A DNA stretch of 64,000 nt from Bilamarchaeum sp050303335 (GTDB lineage Archaea > Micrarchaeota > Micrarchaeia > Anstonellales > Bilamarchaeaceae). The notes under the pieces are model-generated. The model was not told the DNA's origin, ran no database searches, and worked only from the letters and a program-made list of their open reading frames with translations. Positions within the stretch are counted from its first letter, which is position 1. Each line of letters opens with the position of its first letter. Position numbers and translations under genes: made by a program. The stretch lies in contig JBNLBN010000002.1 in the NCBI GenBank assembly GCA_050303335.1, forward strand, positions 1 through 64,000. The letters are read 5' to 3'. This document shows, in pieces, positions 33,444-41,842 of the stretch.

Positions 33444-34373
33444 AAGCTCGATTGCAAAAAAAGCAAGGACAAGGTTCTTCTCGCTGATTCCTTTTGAAAG
33501 CTTCATGAGGAGCTGTGCAAATCCACGGACCTTCCCGTCAAGGGCATAAAGCTTTCCTTCCCTTAATTCTCCCCACCAGTTCGAGGTAGGGAACCTGTTT
33601 TTGGCCTTTATCAAGAAGTCGATAACATATGGCACCATGAGTATCGCGCCCGCACTCTCGAAATTCCCGATTATCACCGCGCCGGCAACGGCCACCCCTA
33701 TAGTCAGGTTTCCGACATCGCCCGGAAATGCCTTTGACGGATATTTGTTGAAGATCAGGAAAGCAAGCAGCGCAAAGAACATTGATGCGGATATGATCCC
33801 CATCTCGACAGATCCATGCGTAATTGAAATAAGCAGGAGGACTGCAAACATCACGGATCCCATCATCACTTCCATGCCGTTGAATCCGGCGAGCATGTTG
33901 GTCAGGTTCGAGCAGACAGTTATCGCAAGCGGGATCAGTACCAGAGTATAGATGACCCCGAAATCCACCACGCCAACAAACGGTATTGTCATCGTTGTGA
34001 CACCGACATTCACCGCTACAAGCGGAATGGATGCGAATATGGGAACTATGGCCTTGAGCCACTGGGGCATGTCAAGAAGGTCGTCTACAATGCCGATAAG
34101 TGAAATTATGAATATGGTGATTATTGCTGCAAGGACATTCACAAGAGAAAGCTCGAATCCAAGGAAAGAATGGAAGAATATCGCAAGAAGCATTCCTGCA
34201 GAGAACCCAGCAACGATTGCAATGCCTCCCATCTCCGCCACTTCCGGGCGGCCCTCCTTGTTAACATCCTTTCCAATGAATCCCGAAGATTTGAGCCTCG
34301 GGATCAGGACCTTTGATATTGAGAAAGTTACGAAAAAAGCCACAATTCCGCATACTGCCAGATACTCGATCAT
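33408..34373 (-). CDS. Polyprenyl-phosphate HexNAc-1-phosphate transferase (ALG7/MraY/WecA family)
   Basis: A 321-residue protein with ~10 membrane segments. Diagnostic cytosolic loops: GKDVNKEGRPEVAEMGG, IVDDLLDMPQWLKAIVPI (Asp pair) and NLTNMLAGFNGMEV, followed by AFPGDVGNLTIG. The C-terminal loop (FPTSNWWGELREGKL) resembles eukaryotic/archaeal dolichyl-phosphate GlcNAc-1-phosphotransferases more than MraY. It would start lipid-linked glycan assembly. It overlaps HMG-CoA reductase by ATGA, linking it to isoprenoid supply. Confidence 0.88.
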   Translation of the reverse strand: MIEYLAVCGIVAFFVTFSISKVLIPRLKSSGFIGKDVNKEGRPEVAEMGGIAIVAGFSAGMLLAIFFHSFLGFELSLVNVLAAIITIFIISLIGIVDDLLDMPQWLKAIVPIFASIPLVAVNVGVTTMTIPFVGVVDFGVIYTLVLIPLAITVCSNLTNMLAGFNGMEVMMGSVMFAVLLLISITHGSVEMGIISASMFFALLAFLIFNKYPSKAFPGDVGNLTIGVAVAGAVIIGNFESAGAILMVPYVIDFLIKAKNRFPTSNWWGELREGKLYALDGKVRGFAQLLMKLSKGISEKNLVLAFFAIELLFGIIVLFLYL

Positions 34374-35581
34374 TTCCTTACCTCTTCAAGTAGTTGTTTT
34401 GCATATTCGATATTGAAGTCCTTTTTTTCTGAAAGCGCCTGCGCAATAATGTCAACCTCTTCTCCCCTGGCACCTGCCTGGGAGGCAATGGTCCTTGCAT
34501 GGAGCTTCATGTGACCCTGCTGGATGCCCACCGTACCCAGGGCTGAAAGGGCAGCGTAATTGTTCGCAAGGCCCACGGCTGCAACGAGCATTGCAAGTTC
34601 GCGGGATCCGCTTGCGCCTGATAGTCTTATTGCAATGGATGCTGTTGGGCTGCTGTTTACTGCCGGGCCAACTGTTGCTATTGCAAGCGGAACGTCTATC
34701 TCCCCCACGAGGTCTCCGCCTTCAAGCCTGTATCCGGTAAGGGGCTTGTAGCCGTCCATTGAAGCAAACGAATGAGCACCCGCCTCAACAGACCTCCAGT
34801 CGTTTCCCGTGGCAACTGCCACTGCGTCAATGCCGTTCATGATCCCCTTGTTGTGCGTTGCTGTCCTGAAGATGTCCTTTTGCGCGAATTCGATCCCGTC
34901 AAGAACCGCTTCGATCGCATCATTACCGACAACGTCCTTTTTCCAGACTGCCTTTGCCCTGGACCTTCTTTTTACAGCAAGGTTTGAAAGGATCTTCATC
35001 CTCGCCTTTCCGCCAGTGACGCTTTCAATAAGCGGAGCTATCCCCTCAAGTGCGGAATTTATCATGTTGGCGCCCTGGGCATCGCCTACGTTCACTTCGA
35101 AATCTATGATATAGAACCGGCCGGCTTCCCTGGCGCTGAATCCGTTGATGCCGCATCCGTACTGCTTTACATGCGCCATCATCTTTCCGGCAAGTTCCAT
35201 TATCTCGTCCCTTGCCTTTTCTAATGAATCCAGCCCGTTTTTGGGATCCACTATAAGCATCTGCCCGATCATGACCGGCTCATCGCTTTCGCAGATGAAG
35301 CCTTCCGGAAGCGTCTGCTTTGCAGCCTTTGATGCCGCAGCTACAACAGAAGCCTCTTCAATTGCCATAGGGGCGAGCATGTCCTTTCCGTTGATCCTGA
35401 AATTGGTAGCAACCGCAAGCGGAAGGTGCACGACGCCTATAACATTCTCTATCATCTTGTCAGCATGATCCAGTGGAAGTGCCCCGGAATCCTTGAGCGT
35501 TTTCCTGTCCTCATCAGCAAGACCGAGCGCCTGGTGCCTCTCATCGATTGATAACTTGTAAAAACCCGGTAATTTCATCAT
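34370..35581 (-). CDS. hmgA: Hydroxymethylglutaryl-CoA reductase, class II
   Basis: This enzyme makes mevalonate for archaeal isoprenoid lipids. The 403-residue protein follows the class II pattern: ENVIGVVHLPLAVATNF (catalytic Glu), DAQGANMINSALEG (nucleotide site), LSNLAVKRR, ATHNKGIMNGIDAVAVATGN (catalytic Lys), and QGHMKLHAR near the C-terminus with catalytic His. Class II is typical of bacteria and only some archaea, so lateral origin is plausible. The start is ATGATG at 35581/35578 with AGGTG just upstream, overlapping the regulator's stop region. Confidence 0.94.
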   Translation of the reverse strand: MMKLPGFYKLSIDERHQALGLADEDRKTLKDSGALPLDHADKMIENVIGVVHLPLAVATNFRINGKDMLAPMAIEEASVVAAASKAAKQTLPEGFICESDEPVMIGQMLIVDPKNGLDSLEKARDEIMELAGKMMAHVKQYGCGINGFSAREAGRFYIIDFEVNVGDAQGANMINSALEGIAPLIESVTGGKARMKILSNLAVKRRSRAKAVWKKDVVGNDAIEAVLDGIEFAQKDIFRTATHNKGIMNGIDAVAVATGNDWRSVEAGAHSFASMDGYKPLTGYRLEGGDLVGEIDVPLAIATVGPAVNSSPTASIAIRLSGASGSRELAMLVAAVGLANNYAALSALGTVGIQQGHMKLHARTIASQAGARGEEVDIIAQALSEKKDFNIEYAKQLLEEVRK

Positions 35582-35582
35582 T

Positions 35583-36035
35583 TCACCTGTAGTTGCTCTC
35601 AAGCTTTTCAAGTGCCCTGTCTATGTTCTGGAACGCGTCGTCCGTCTTCTTCTGGTAGATGTCGCGGAAGACATCCTTAAGTTTCCTCTCTTCCCCGTCG
35701 CCGAGGAAGTATCTTCCCTTCTTCCGTCCTATGACCCCGCTTTCCTTGAGCCTCAGAAGATGGTAATAAATCGCCTTGGGGTTCTGTTCCTTCTTCGTCT
35801 TCTCTTCCAGCCTGGATATGATATCCTTTGTCGTCGGATTCACGTTTTTCACGTGGTATTCGAAAATCACATCTAGTATGTCCAGCATCAGGATCCTGCT
35901 CTCGTTAGGAAGCACCATCCCGAAAGAAAGCGCGATCCAGCGGATCAGGGCTTTTTTGGCAAGAAGAATGTCATCAGGAAGTGTAAGTTCCCTCAGTGTT
36001 ATTTCTGATTTGATCAGTCTGGATTCTGGGATCAT
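35583..36035 (-). CDS. Winged-helix transcriptional regulator (PadR/ArsR-like)
   Basis: About 150 residues. The middle contains a winged helix (EYHVKNVNPTTKDIISRLEE ... AIYYHLLRLKESGVIGRKKGRYFLG). An N-terminal helical part precedes it and a charged C-terminal helix may mediate dimerisation. The start MIPESRL at 36035 is preferred over the longer frame beginning at 36122, because TTTTAATATTT stands ~25 nt upstream and the longer frame would cross the divergent gene. It is the first gene of the hmgA operon and may control it. Confidence 0.82.
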   Translation of the reverse strand: MIPESRLIKSEITLRELTLPDDILLAKKALIRWIALSFGMVLPNESRILMLDILDVIFEYHVKNVNPTTKDIISRLEEKTKKEQNPKAIYYHLLRLKESGVIGRKKGRYFLGDGEERKLKDVFRDIYQKKTDDAFQNIDRALEKLESNYR

Positions 36036-36095
36036 ATTAGAATTCTTATGGCAAATATTAAAATACTGAACGCATTCTTTTGAATAGGTGAAAAA

Positions 36096-36467
36096 TTGAT
36101 CGCTCTCAAGATTAGGATCCATCCCGGCGTGCTATTCAGCTTCGAAAACAATTCTGCAGACCTGATAATCAGGGTAGAAAACAAGGACAGCAGCCCATAC
36201 TGGATAGAAGCTGACATCACCATCCCGGAAGGACTGTCTCTCTCGCCTATAGACGGGCTTCAGAAGGGAAGGCTTCGGGTGGGAATAGTAGGCGGCAACG
36301 AGTTTCTTGAAAAAAGCGTGAAGGTATATGCAAACAGGTACAGCGAGCCAAGGATCTACGGCGCAGCAATCATCCTGTACTCGTATGACAAGAACGGCGT
36401 AATAGAGTCAAGGCAGATCAAGAAGGCGAATATACGATGCGAAACGAAAAAAGAGGAATCATTTTAG
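36096..36467 (+). CDS. Small beta-rich protein, Ig-like fold suspected
   Basis: A 123-residue protein with alternating strands (DLIIRVENKDSSPYWIEADI, RLRVGIVGGNEFLEKSVKVY, AAIILYSYDKNGVIESRQ). The pattern resembles archaeal CARDB/Ig-like domains but without a signal peptide, so it is probably cytosolic. The start is a TTG at 36096 with AGGTGA (36085-36090) six bases upstream. It is divergent from the regulator. The function is unknown. Confidence 0.7.
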   Translation: MIALKIRIHPGVLFSFENNSADLIIRVENKDSSPYWIEADITIPEGLSLSPIDGLQKGRLRVGIVGGNEFLEKSVKVYANRYSEPRIYGAAIILYSYDKNGVIESRQIKKANIRCETKKEESF

Positions 36468-37205
36468 GGAGACACTGCCAAGTTCCCCCCTGTCTGCCAC
36501 TCTTAGCGTCACATGCGTATTCCCGTAATATACCTGCATCCCGCTATTTACATGAACAAGCTTGACCGGACCGACCATCGGCCTGTCCGATGAGAATGAT
36601 TTCTTTATGAATGCACCATCATCGAGTTTGATTGCCACCATGAACTGCTTCCCGTCTTTCTTCTGCTGTGCAATGAATACGATGTCCCTGTGAACGAAGA
36701 TCTTCTTCCTGCTGCTGTTCTGTAGCTCAGGTATCCTGTAGCTTGTGCTCTGGAGTTCGTTAATGTTCGTAGTCCAGAATGAATTGTCTCCAGTAATGTA
36801 ATATACGTCATCGCCGCTGATCTTCCAGGATTTCAGCCCCTTCCCCTTCAGTTTCTGGACGAGCATGGCCCCAGTTTCATCGACCTTTCCTGCATCCTCG
36901 AATCCCGGCAGTATCGCGATCTTCTCTGTTGTCAATACGACCGCCCTGTTGCTGTTGCATGAAATCGATAGTGGGGTTTCCTTCCCTTCATAGATAGGCT
37001 GGTAGGTCGTGAATGAACGGGATTCGCTGCCCCTTCTCAATGTTACTTTGTTTGCCCCCTCCAGCCTGCATGTCACATGTTCCGTCTTTTTGACTGGCTC
37101 CTGGTATCTTTCAAAGTCGAAATCCCTTTTCTTCTGCAATGCACCTGCCGAATTGGCCTGTATGCATGCAGCAGCAATAACTGCAAAGGCGAGTTTTTTT
37201 CGCAT
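36459..37205 (-). CDS. Secreted beta-rich protein of unknown function
   Basis: A 248-residue protein. The N-terminus MRKKLAFAVIAAACIQANS is a signal peptide (possible lipobox at Cys14). The mature part looks like short beta strands with repeats around GDDVYYITGDNSFW and RDIVFIAQQKKDGKQFMVAI, reminiscent of propeller blades, though too short for a full propeller. Two cysteines (VTCRLEG, ISCNSNR) could form a disulfide. It converges on the Ig-like gene with a 9-bp overlap. Role unknown; envelope-located. Confidence 0.7.
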   Translation of the reverse strand: MRKKLAFAVIAAACIQANSAGALQKKRDFDFERYQEPVKKTEHVTCRLEGANKVTLRRGSESRSFTTYQPIYEGKETPLSISCNSNRAVVLTTEKIAILPGFEDAGKVDETGAMLVQKLKGKGLKSWKISGDDVYYITGDNSFWTTNINELQSTSYRIPELQNSSRKKIFVHRDIVFIAQQKKDGKQFMVAIKLDDGAFIKKSFSSDRPMVGPVKLVHVNSGMQVYYGNTHVTLRVADRGELGSVSLK

Positions 37206-37265
37206 ATAGTAATTTTGGACATTAAGGTTTATAAAATATTGTTATATTTTATAGGCTTTCATGTC

Positions 37266-39386
37266 TTAAACTTTACCGCCGGCTGCTTCCCCGTTTGCCC
37301 CTTCCTTGAGGCCTGATCTTGTCTCGATGCTTGAAAGCCGGCTTACCCCGTCAACAAGGATCTGGTTGACCGCTTCGTTTATGTCCCTTCTTGATTTCCC
37401 ATCCTCATAAAGGAGTATGATCTTGTTATCCTTCACCCTTTGCTCAAGGAATGCGTTTATCCCTTCGACATCGTTTTCATCGAAGATCTTTTTCACCCGC
37501 TGGTACTCTTCATCGTAGAGGTCCGTAAGCAGGCTATACTGGATTCCGTTTGATTCGAAATTAAGGCTATACCTGTGCCCGGTCTTGACAGTCATTGTGA
37601 ACCTTCCCTTGGGTTGAGGCGGTGCCCGTCCGGTTTCAGGTATGTTGTGCGAGGCCCTCATCTTCCTACTCTTCTCGCCTGCTGTTCCTTCGTTCGGCAT
37701 GGAGGATATTCCCCTTACTTCCACTCCCCCTGGATAGCTGTGGCCGTATGCATCAAGGGTGGATCCGAACATCCCAAGCCTGATTCTCAGGTCATCATCC
37801 TTTCTTTTGCTGTTGATCACCACGCCATTAGGGTATTTTTCCCAGAACTCCTTTGGTGCATCAACATAGCCTTCATTAGGAATGAATACACTTATCTCGC
37901 CTGCATGCCTCTCTAGAAACGCCTGCCTGGCAGACGGGTTTGCAAAGACCGATGAAAGGTAGATCCCGTAAGTTGCCGGGCTGCTGTTGTACTCCCTCAG
38001 TTCCTCCTCTGTCGGCTGGAAAGAGAACACGAAATGGTCGAATCTCACCCGTTCTGCATTCCCTTCACTGATCCTGATATTGGTCTCTATGAAGTTCCTT
38101 GCTTTCATAGCAACTGTGATCGTGGTATCTTTCTTCACTATTTCTGCTGCTGCCACCCTTTCGGTTTCTGATTCTGTTATCTGGGGCCGGTTCTGCCACA
38201 ATCCTGCCACCTGCGGGTCGCCAACTTCCCTCTCTTTTCCGAGCTTTATCTGGGTAACCGGGCTCATAAGCGCCTGCTGAATGCTGTCAAGCCTCTGCTG
38301 GGATATCCCTCCGGGCACGAAAAGCTCCCCCCTGTCCGCCTTGCGCAAGAGGACCATCCTGGGGCTCTTCTCCATTGCTTTCTTTTCCTTCTCGGTGAAA
38401 TCCCCATACAGTGTATAAGTTGTCTGACCGACCTTGATGTTGACCTCTGTATAAGCATACATTTCCTTGGGCTGTACTCTTTCTTCCGGGCTTTCCTGGA
38501 TTTCAGGTGGATTAACAGGCCCAACAGGACCTACTGATGCAAAATCCAATGAAATCAGCCTGCCGATCTCATCCAGGGCATCCTGGCCTGTTTTTTCATC
38601 AATGGAATTAACCCTCTGCTGTTCGAGTAATTTGTAGAGGACCATGTATGCCTTTTTCGGATCTTCTGTCTTGATCGTATCTATCTCCTCCGGGGTAAGG
38701 TCTGCATCAACATCCACTATGACGTATTCTTCTCCGGTCTGGAACATCAGATTGAAAACATATCTCTGTGTCCCCTGTTCCATAACGCTCTGTGTCATCC
38801 GGTCAACGCGCTCTGTTTCCACCTGCACCGCCGTTTTTCCTTCATCTTGCCCTTTCTTGGCGAAGCCGTTTTCAGACCTTTCGTAGACATCCGGGGAGAT
38901 TTCCACCGATGTGATGCCCTGGTCAGTCATCACGTATTCGCCTATTACATCTGCAGCAGTATCCTCGTTTTCAAAAAGGACTGCCCTTTCATCTTCAGCC
39001 TTGCCTACAAGCATGCTCATCTTCTTCATGTTGTTTCCGGATTTGAATTCTGCGAATTCCTCGTCCGTGAAAGTCACGTATATCTTTTCCTTCTTATCTC
39101 CTGAATGGACAGTCATTTCATACCAGCTTCTCATTGCGTAATCCATCGCATCGTCGCTCTCGGACCCGACCGGCCGGGGAACTGCACCGAGCATCCTTTC
39201 TGCCCGTTCATCATGGATTTCCTGCAGCCTTTCCAGAATCTCTTTAACCATTTCCCTGTCCGTGGTATCCCTGGATACCGCTTCACTGACTATGTTGCTG
39301 ACTATGGGATCATTGAAAATGTCGATCTGCGCCGTTTTCTGAAACTCTTCAACTGCCTTTTCCGCTTTTTCCATTCTAGAAGCCAT
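37266..39386 (-). CDS. Large soluble protein with four degenerate repeat domains
   Basis: A 706-residue protein without a signal or membrane segment. A recurring unit of about 60 residues, beta-beta-helix in look, has a strand pair ending in a phrase such as IYVTFTDEEFAEF, VIVDVDADLTPEEID, YTLYGDFTEKEKKAM, or YSLLTDLYDEEYQRV, then a stretch with many Lys/Glu. It lies 60 bp upstream of the secreted protein gene on the same strand. No enzyme motif was seen. The function is unknown. Confidence 0.72.
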   Translation of the reverse strand: MASRMEKAEKAVEEFQKTAQIDIFNDPIVSNIVSEAVSRDTTDREMVKEILERLQEIHDERAERMLGAVPRPVGSESDDAMDYAMRSWYEMTVHSGDKKEKIYVTFTDEEFAEFKSGNNMKKMSMLVGKAEDERAVLFENEDTAADVIGEYVMTDQGITSVEISPDVYERSENGFAKKGQDEGKTAVQVETERVDRMTQSVMEQGTQRYVFNLMFQTGEEYVIVDVDADLTPEEIDTIKTEDPKKAYMVLYKLLEQQRVNSIDEKTGQDALDEIGRLISLDFASVGPVGPVNPPEIQESPEERVQPKEMYAYTEVNIKVGQTTYTLYGDFTEKEKKAMEKSPRMVLLRKADRGELFVPGGISQQRLDSIQQALMSPVTQIKLGKEREVGDPQVAGLWQNRPQITESETERVAAAEIVKKDTTITVAMKARNFIETNIRISEGNAERVRFDHFVFSFQPTEEELREYNSSPATYGIYLSSVFANPSARQAFLERHAGEISVFIPNEGYVDAPKEFWEKYPNGVVINSKRKDDDLRIRLGMFGSTLDAYGHSYPGGVEVRGISSMPNEGTAGEKSRKMRASHNIPETGRAPPQPKGRFTMTVKTGHRYSLNFESNGIQYSLLTDLYDEEYQRVKKIFDENDVEGINAFLEQRVKDNKIILLYEDGKSRRDINEAVNQILVDGVSRLSSIETRSGLKEGANGEAAGGKV

Positions 39387-39436
39387 AATTATTGAACAAA
39401 ACTAAACATTAAAAAGCAATCTAGAGAGATTTCTCC

Positions 39437-39901
39437 ATGGAATTTTCCCGCCGAGGTTATACCAAGCAGATTATGCTGTATCTCCAGAACAAGGAATATG
39501 CCAAGGCATACAAGCTCTCATCCTCATTCAGGAAGGAATTTCCCGATGAAATGATATCCAATTATCTCTATTCCAATTCATCATTCTGGACGAAAAGATA
39601 TGACGATGCGATCGTTTACGGGAAAATAGCATTCAACAAGTGCAAGAGCAAGGACGAGATGATCGCTTCAGCAGTTGTTGTAGCATCAGCATATTTCAAT
39701 CAGGAGGAATACAAGAAAGCGATGAAGATCCTCAATCCTGTCGAGAAGCTCAAATGCTCCGAGGTCGTGGAGAAGCTGATGCTTGCAATTTCCATTGCCA
39801 TGAAGGACAAGAAGGAAGCCTTGAGGCATGCAAAGAACCTCCACGTGCTGAATAAGGAAGTCGCAGAAGAAGTTCTAAACAAATATCTAGAGGAATTTTA
39901 G
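39437..39901 (+). CDS. TPR-like helical repeat protein
   Basis: A 154-residue, all-helical protein. Units such as QNKEYAKAYKLSSSFRKEFP, WTKRYDDAIVYGKIAFNK and NQEEYKKAMKILNPVEKL match the tetratricopeptide spacing (A-x-x-x-Y/G...). This suggests three to four repeats that bind a partner protein. It is cytosolic and overlaps the convergent gene by 15 bp. Confidence 0.78.
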   Translation: MEFSRRGYTKQIMLYLQNKEYAKAYKLSSSFRKEFPDEMISNYLYSNSSFWTKRYDDAIVYGKIAFNKCKSKDEMIASAVVVASAYFNQEEYKKAMKILNPVEKLKCSEVVEKLMLAISIAMKDKKEALRHAKNLHVLNKEVAEEVLNKYLEEF

Positions 39902-40345
39902 CTTCCGGTCCGCAATAAGGTGGGATAGATATCCTGCAAGAGCTGCTATCCCGAACTGCAGTCCAACGAGGATAGCCATTATTATCGCAAAAACAATAGC
40001 AGCTGCAAGCGTGTGCGTAATTCCCCTGTGCTTCTGGCCGAGCAGGAAGAAGAAAACAAAGTATACCCCTATCAGTATCAGGAAGATAATTACCATTTCG
40101 AATGTTGGAACGCAGATTCTCACGCCACATTCGGAAAGGTATGCTATGAGAGCTGCAAACAGGATAAATGCAATGTCAAGGAGCCTCCTGCCTTTTGAAT
40201 ATGCAAGATCCAGGTCCGGAATCAGGGCTGAAAATCCTCCGATAGCTGCAATGAAAACAAGGCTGACTATGTTATGTTCGCCGATCAGGAACAGCAGTGC
40301 AGCCGCAATTACGGCACCGATCAGGAAATGCATCTTCCAGTTCAT
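39887..40345 (-). CDS. YdjM/DUF457-type membrane metal-dependent hydrolase
   Basis: A 152-residue protein with about five membrane segments. Metal-ligand-like residues lie in MNWKMHFLIG, SALIPDLDLAYSK, GQKHRGITHTLA and GYLSHLIADRK, the pattern of the LexA-regulated, membrane-bound YdjM family. The start MNWKMHF at 40345 is preferred over the in-frame ATG at 40363 because the conserved N-terminal His region follows it directly. The substrate is unknown; relatives are thought to act on lipids. Confidence 0.82.
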   Translation of the reverse strand: MNWKMHFLIGAVIAAALLFLIGEHNIVSLVFIAAIGGFSALIPDLDLAYSKGRRLLDIAFILFAALIAYLSECGVRICVPTFEMVIIFLILIGVYFVFFFLLGQKHRGITHTLAAAIVFAIIMAILVGLQFGIAALAGYLSHLIADRKLKFL

Positions 40346-40382
40346 GGGTTTAATTGCGTACAATGTTATTTTATTTGCCTAT

Positions 40383-41804
40383 CTAGGCTTCCAGTACGAA
40401 CACTTCACCGTTCTTTTCAATTGTCCTTAGTTCCAGGTTTCCCCTGTGAAGCAATCCGTTTATGATCGTCCTTACATTCACCCTTATCCTCTCATCGTGG
40501 TGATGCTTCAATAGCTCGAATCTCGCCTTCGCGCCCTCTGCAAGATCGTCACAGGTTGCAAGATTTCCGTTCTTCAAACCCAGGCTTACGATGCTTCTTG
40601 CATTGTCCCGGACAACCCCGTCAGGATGAGCTTCAAGTTCTTCCAGTTTTTTCCGGGCATTTTTTGCAAGCTCGTCGCAAAGGGACAGTCTTGCATTCTT
40701 CAGGCCGGCACTGACGATCGTTCTAGCATTGTCGCGAACGACCCCGTCGGCATGCTTTTCCAGCTCCTTTATCTTTTTCCTAGCGTCCCGGACAAGCTTG
40801 TCGCAAAGTGCCAGGTTTCCCCTATACAAGCCGGCACCTACAATACTGCGGGCATTATCTTTGACATACGGAATTTTGCTCCTCTTAAATTTCTCTAGCT
40901 TTCTCTTTGCTCCTCTTGAGAGTTTGTCGCAAATTCCAAGGTCTCCCCTGCCCACACCGGCGCTGACTATGCTCCTTGCATGGCTTCTTACTATCTCGTC
41001 CCTGTGGCCCTCGAGCAGCCTGAGCTTTTCCGCAGCACCATCGGCCATTCTGTTGCAAATCCCGAGATCCTTCTTCTGGATGGCAGTGCAAACGATGTTA
41101 GGGGCATTGCTGCGCACAATCTCATCCTCGTGTCCTTCCAGCTCCTCCAGCTTTTCTGCCGCACCGGCAGCGAGTTCGTCGCATATTCCAAGGTCCCTGT
41201 TTCTCAGCGCAGTGCAAAGAATTGTCCTCGCATTGTCTCGAACGATCTTATCCTCATGGCCTTCAAGTTCCTCCAGCTTATCCTGGATCTCGAATACGGA
41301 CATCTTGCTGAGATTGCGGCGGGCATGCGTAAATTTTGATTCAATGCATAATTCCGTTTCTACTAAGATGTGCACAGCAAGATGCGGAACCATCATCTCA
41401 AGCCTGGTCCCGTCCAGTTCTTCAGGCAATTTGCCCCCTTCCTTGTAATGGATCGCGATCAGCCTTGCGATGCTTTTTGCAGCGCCGGCAAATTCCTCCA
41501 TTGTCCTCTTGTCACTAATTTGAACACTGGCTTTTATCTTCTCAAGTATCTCATTTGCAAATGCCTGTCTTCTTCGGGGGATCCCGAATGGGAGATGCGT
41601 TTTCCTCACTTCAAGGATCGATGAGATGAACTGTTGGGCTGCCAGCCCCTCGATGTCATTGCTTGGTATTTTGGAATAACTTGCAATCTCCTCTATCGTT
41701 GGTTCAGGGAGCATCAATTTTCTGTGTGCCTCCACTGCTCTTGTTGCAACAGGGCTTCTAGCAATCGACAACAATGAAACTAATTTGGATCGTTCACTTT
41801 GCAT
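40383..41804 (-). CDS. 42-residue HEAT-like repeat family, dispersed member
   Basis: A 473-residue protein. The N-terminal domain (~1-175) is shared with the 49-55 kb cluster (LVSLLSIARSPVATRAVEAH, LPEPTIEEIASYSK). Then follow seven 42-residue repeats with core VRDNARTIxxxAL, varying from NAPNIV to HARSIV, and a short C-terminal cap GEVFVLEA. It is more diverged and has higher GC than the clustered copies. The start at 41804 is preceded by TTATAAAC. There are no membrane segments. The function is unknown; a protein-binding solenoid is likely. Confidence 0.82.
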   Translation of the reverse strand: MQSERSKLVSLLSIARSPVATRAVEAHRKLMLPEPTIEEIASYSKIPSNDIEGLAAQQFISSILEVRKTHLPFGIPRRRQAFANEILEKIKASVQISDKRTMEEFAGAAKSIARLIAIHYKEGGKLPEELDGTRLEMMVPHLAVHILVETELCIESKFTHARRNLSKMSVFEIQDKLEELEGHEDKIVRDNARTILCTALRNRDLGICDELAAGAAEKLEELEGHEDEIVRSNAPNIVCTAIQKKDLGICNRMADGAAEKLRLLEGHRDEIVRSHARSIVSAGVGRGDLGICDKLSRGAKRKLEKFKRSKIPYVKDNARSIVGAGLYRGNLALCDKLVRDARKKIKELEKHADGVVRDNARTIVSAGLKNARLSLCDELAKNARKKLEELEAHPDGVVRDNARSIVSLGLKNGNLATCDDLAEGAKARFELLKHHHDERIRVNVRTIINGLLHRGNLELRTIEKNGEVFVLEA

Positions 41805-41842
41805 AAATATCTACTGTTTATAACCTTATTTAAAACATCCGG

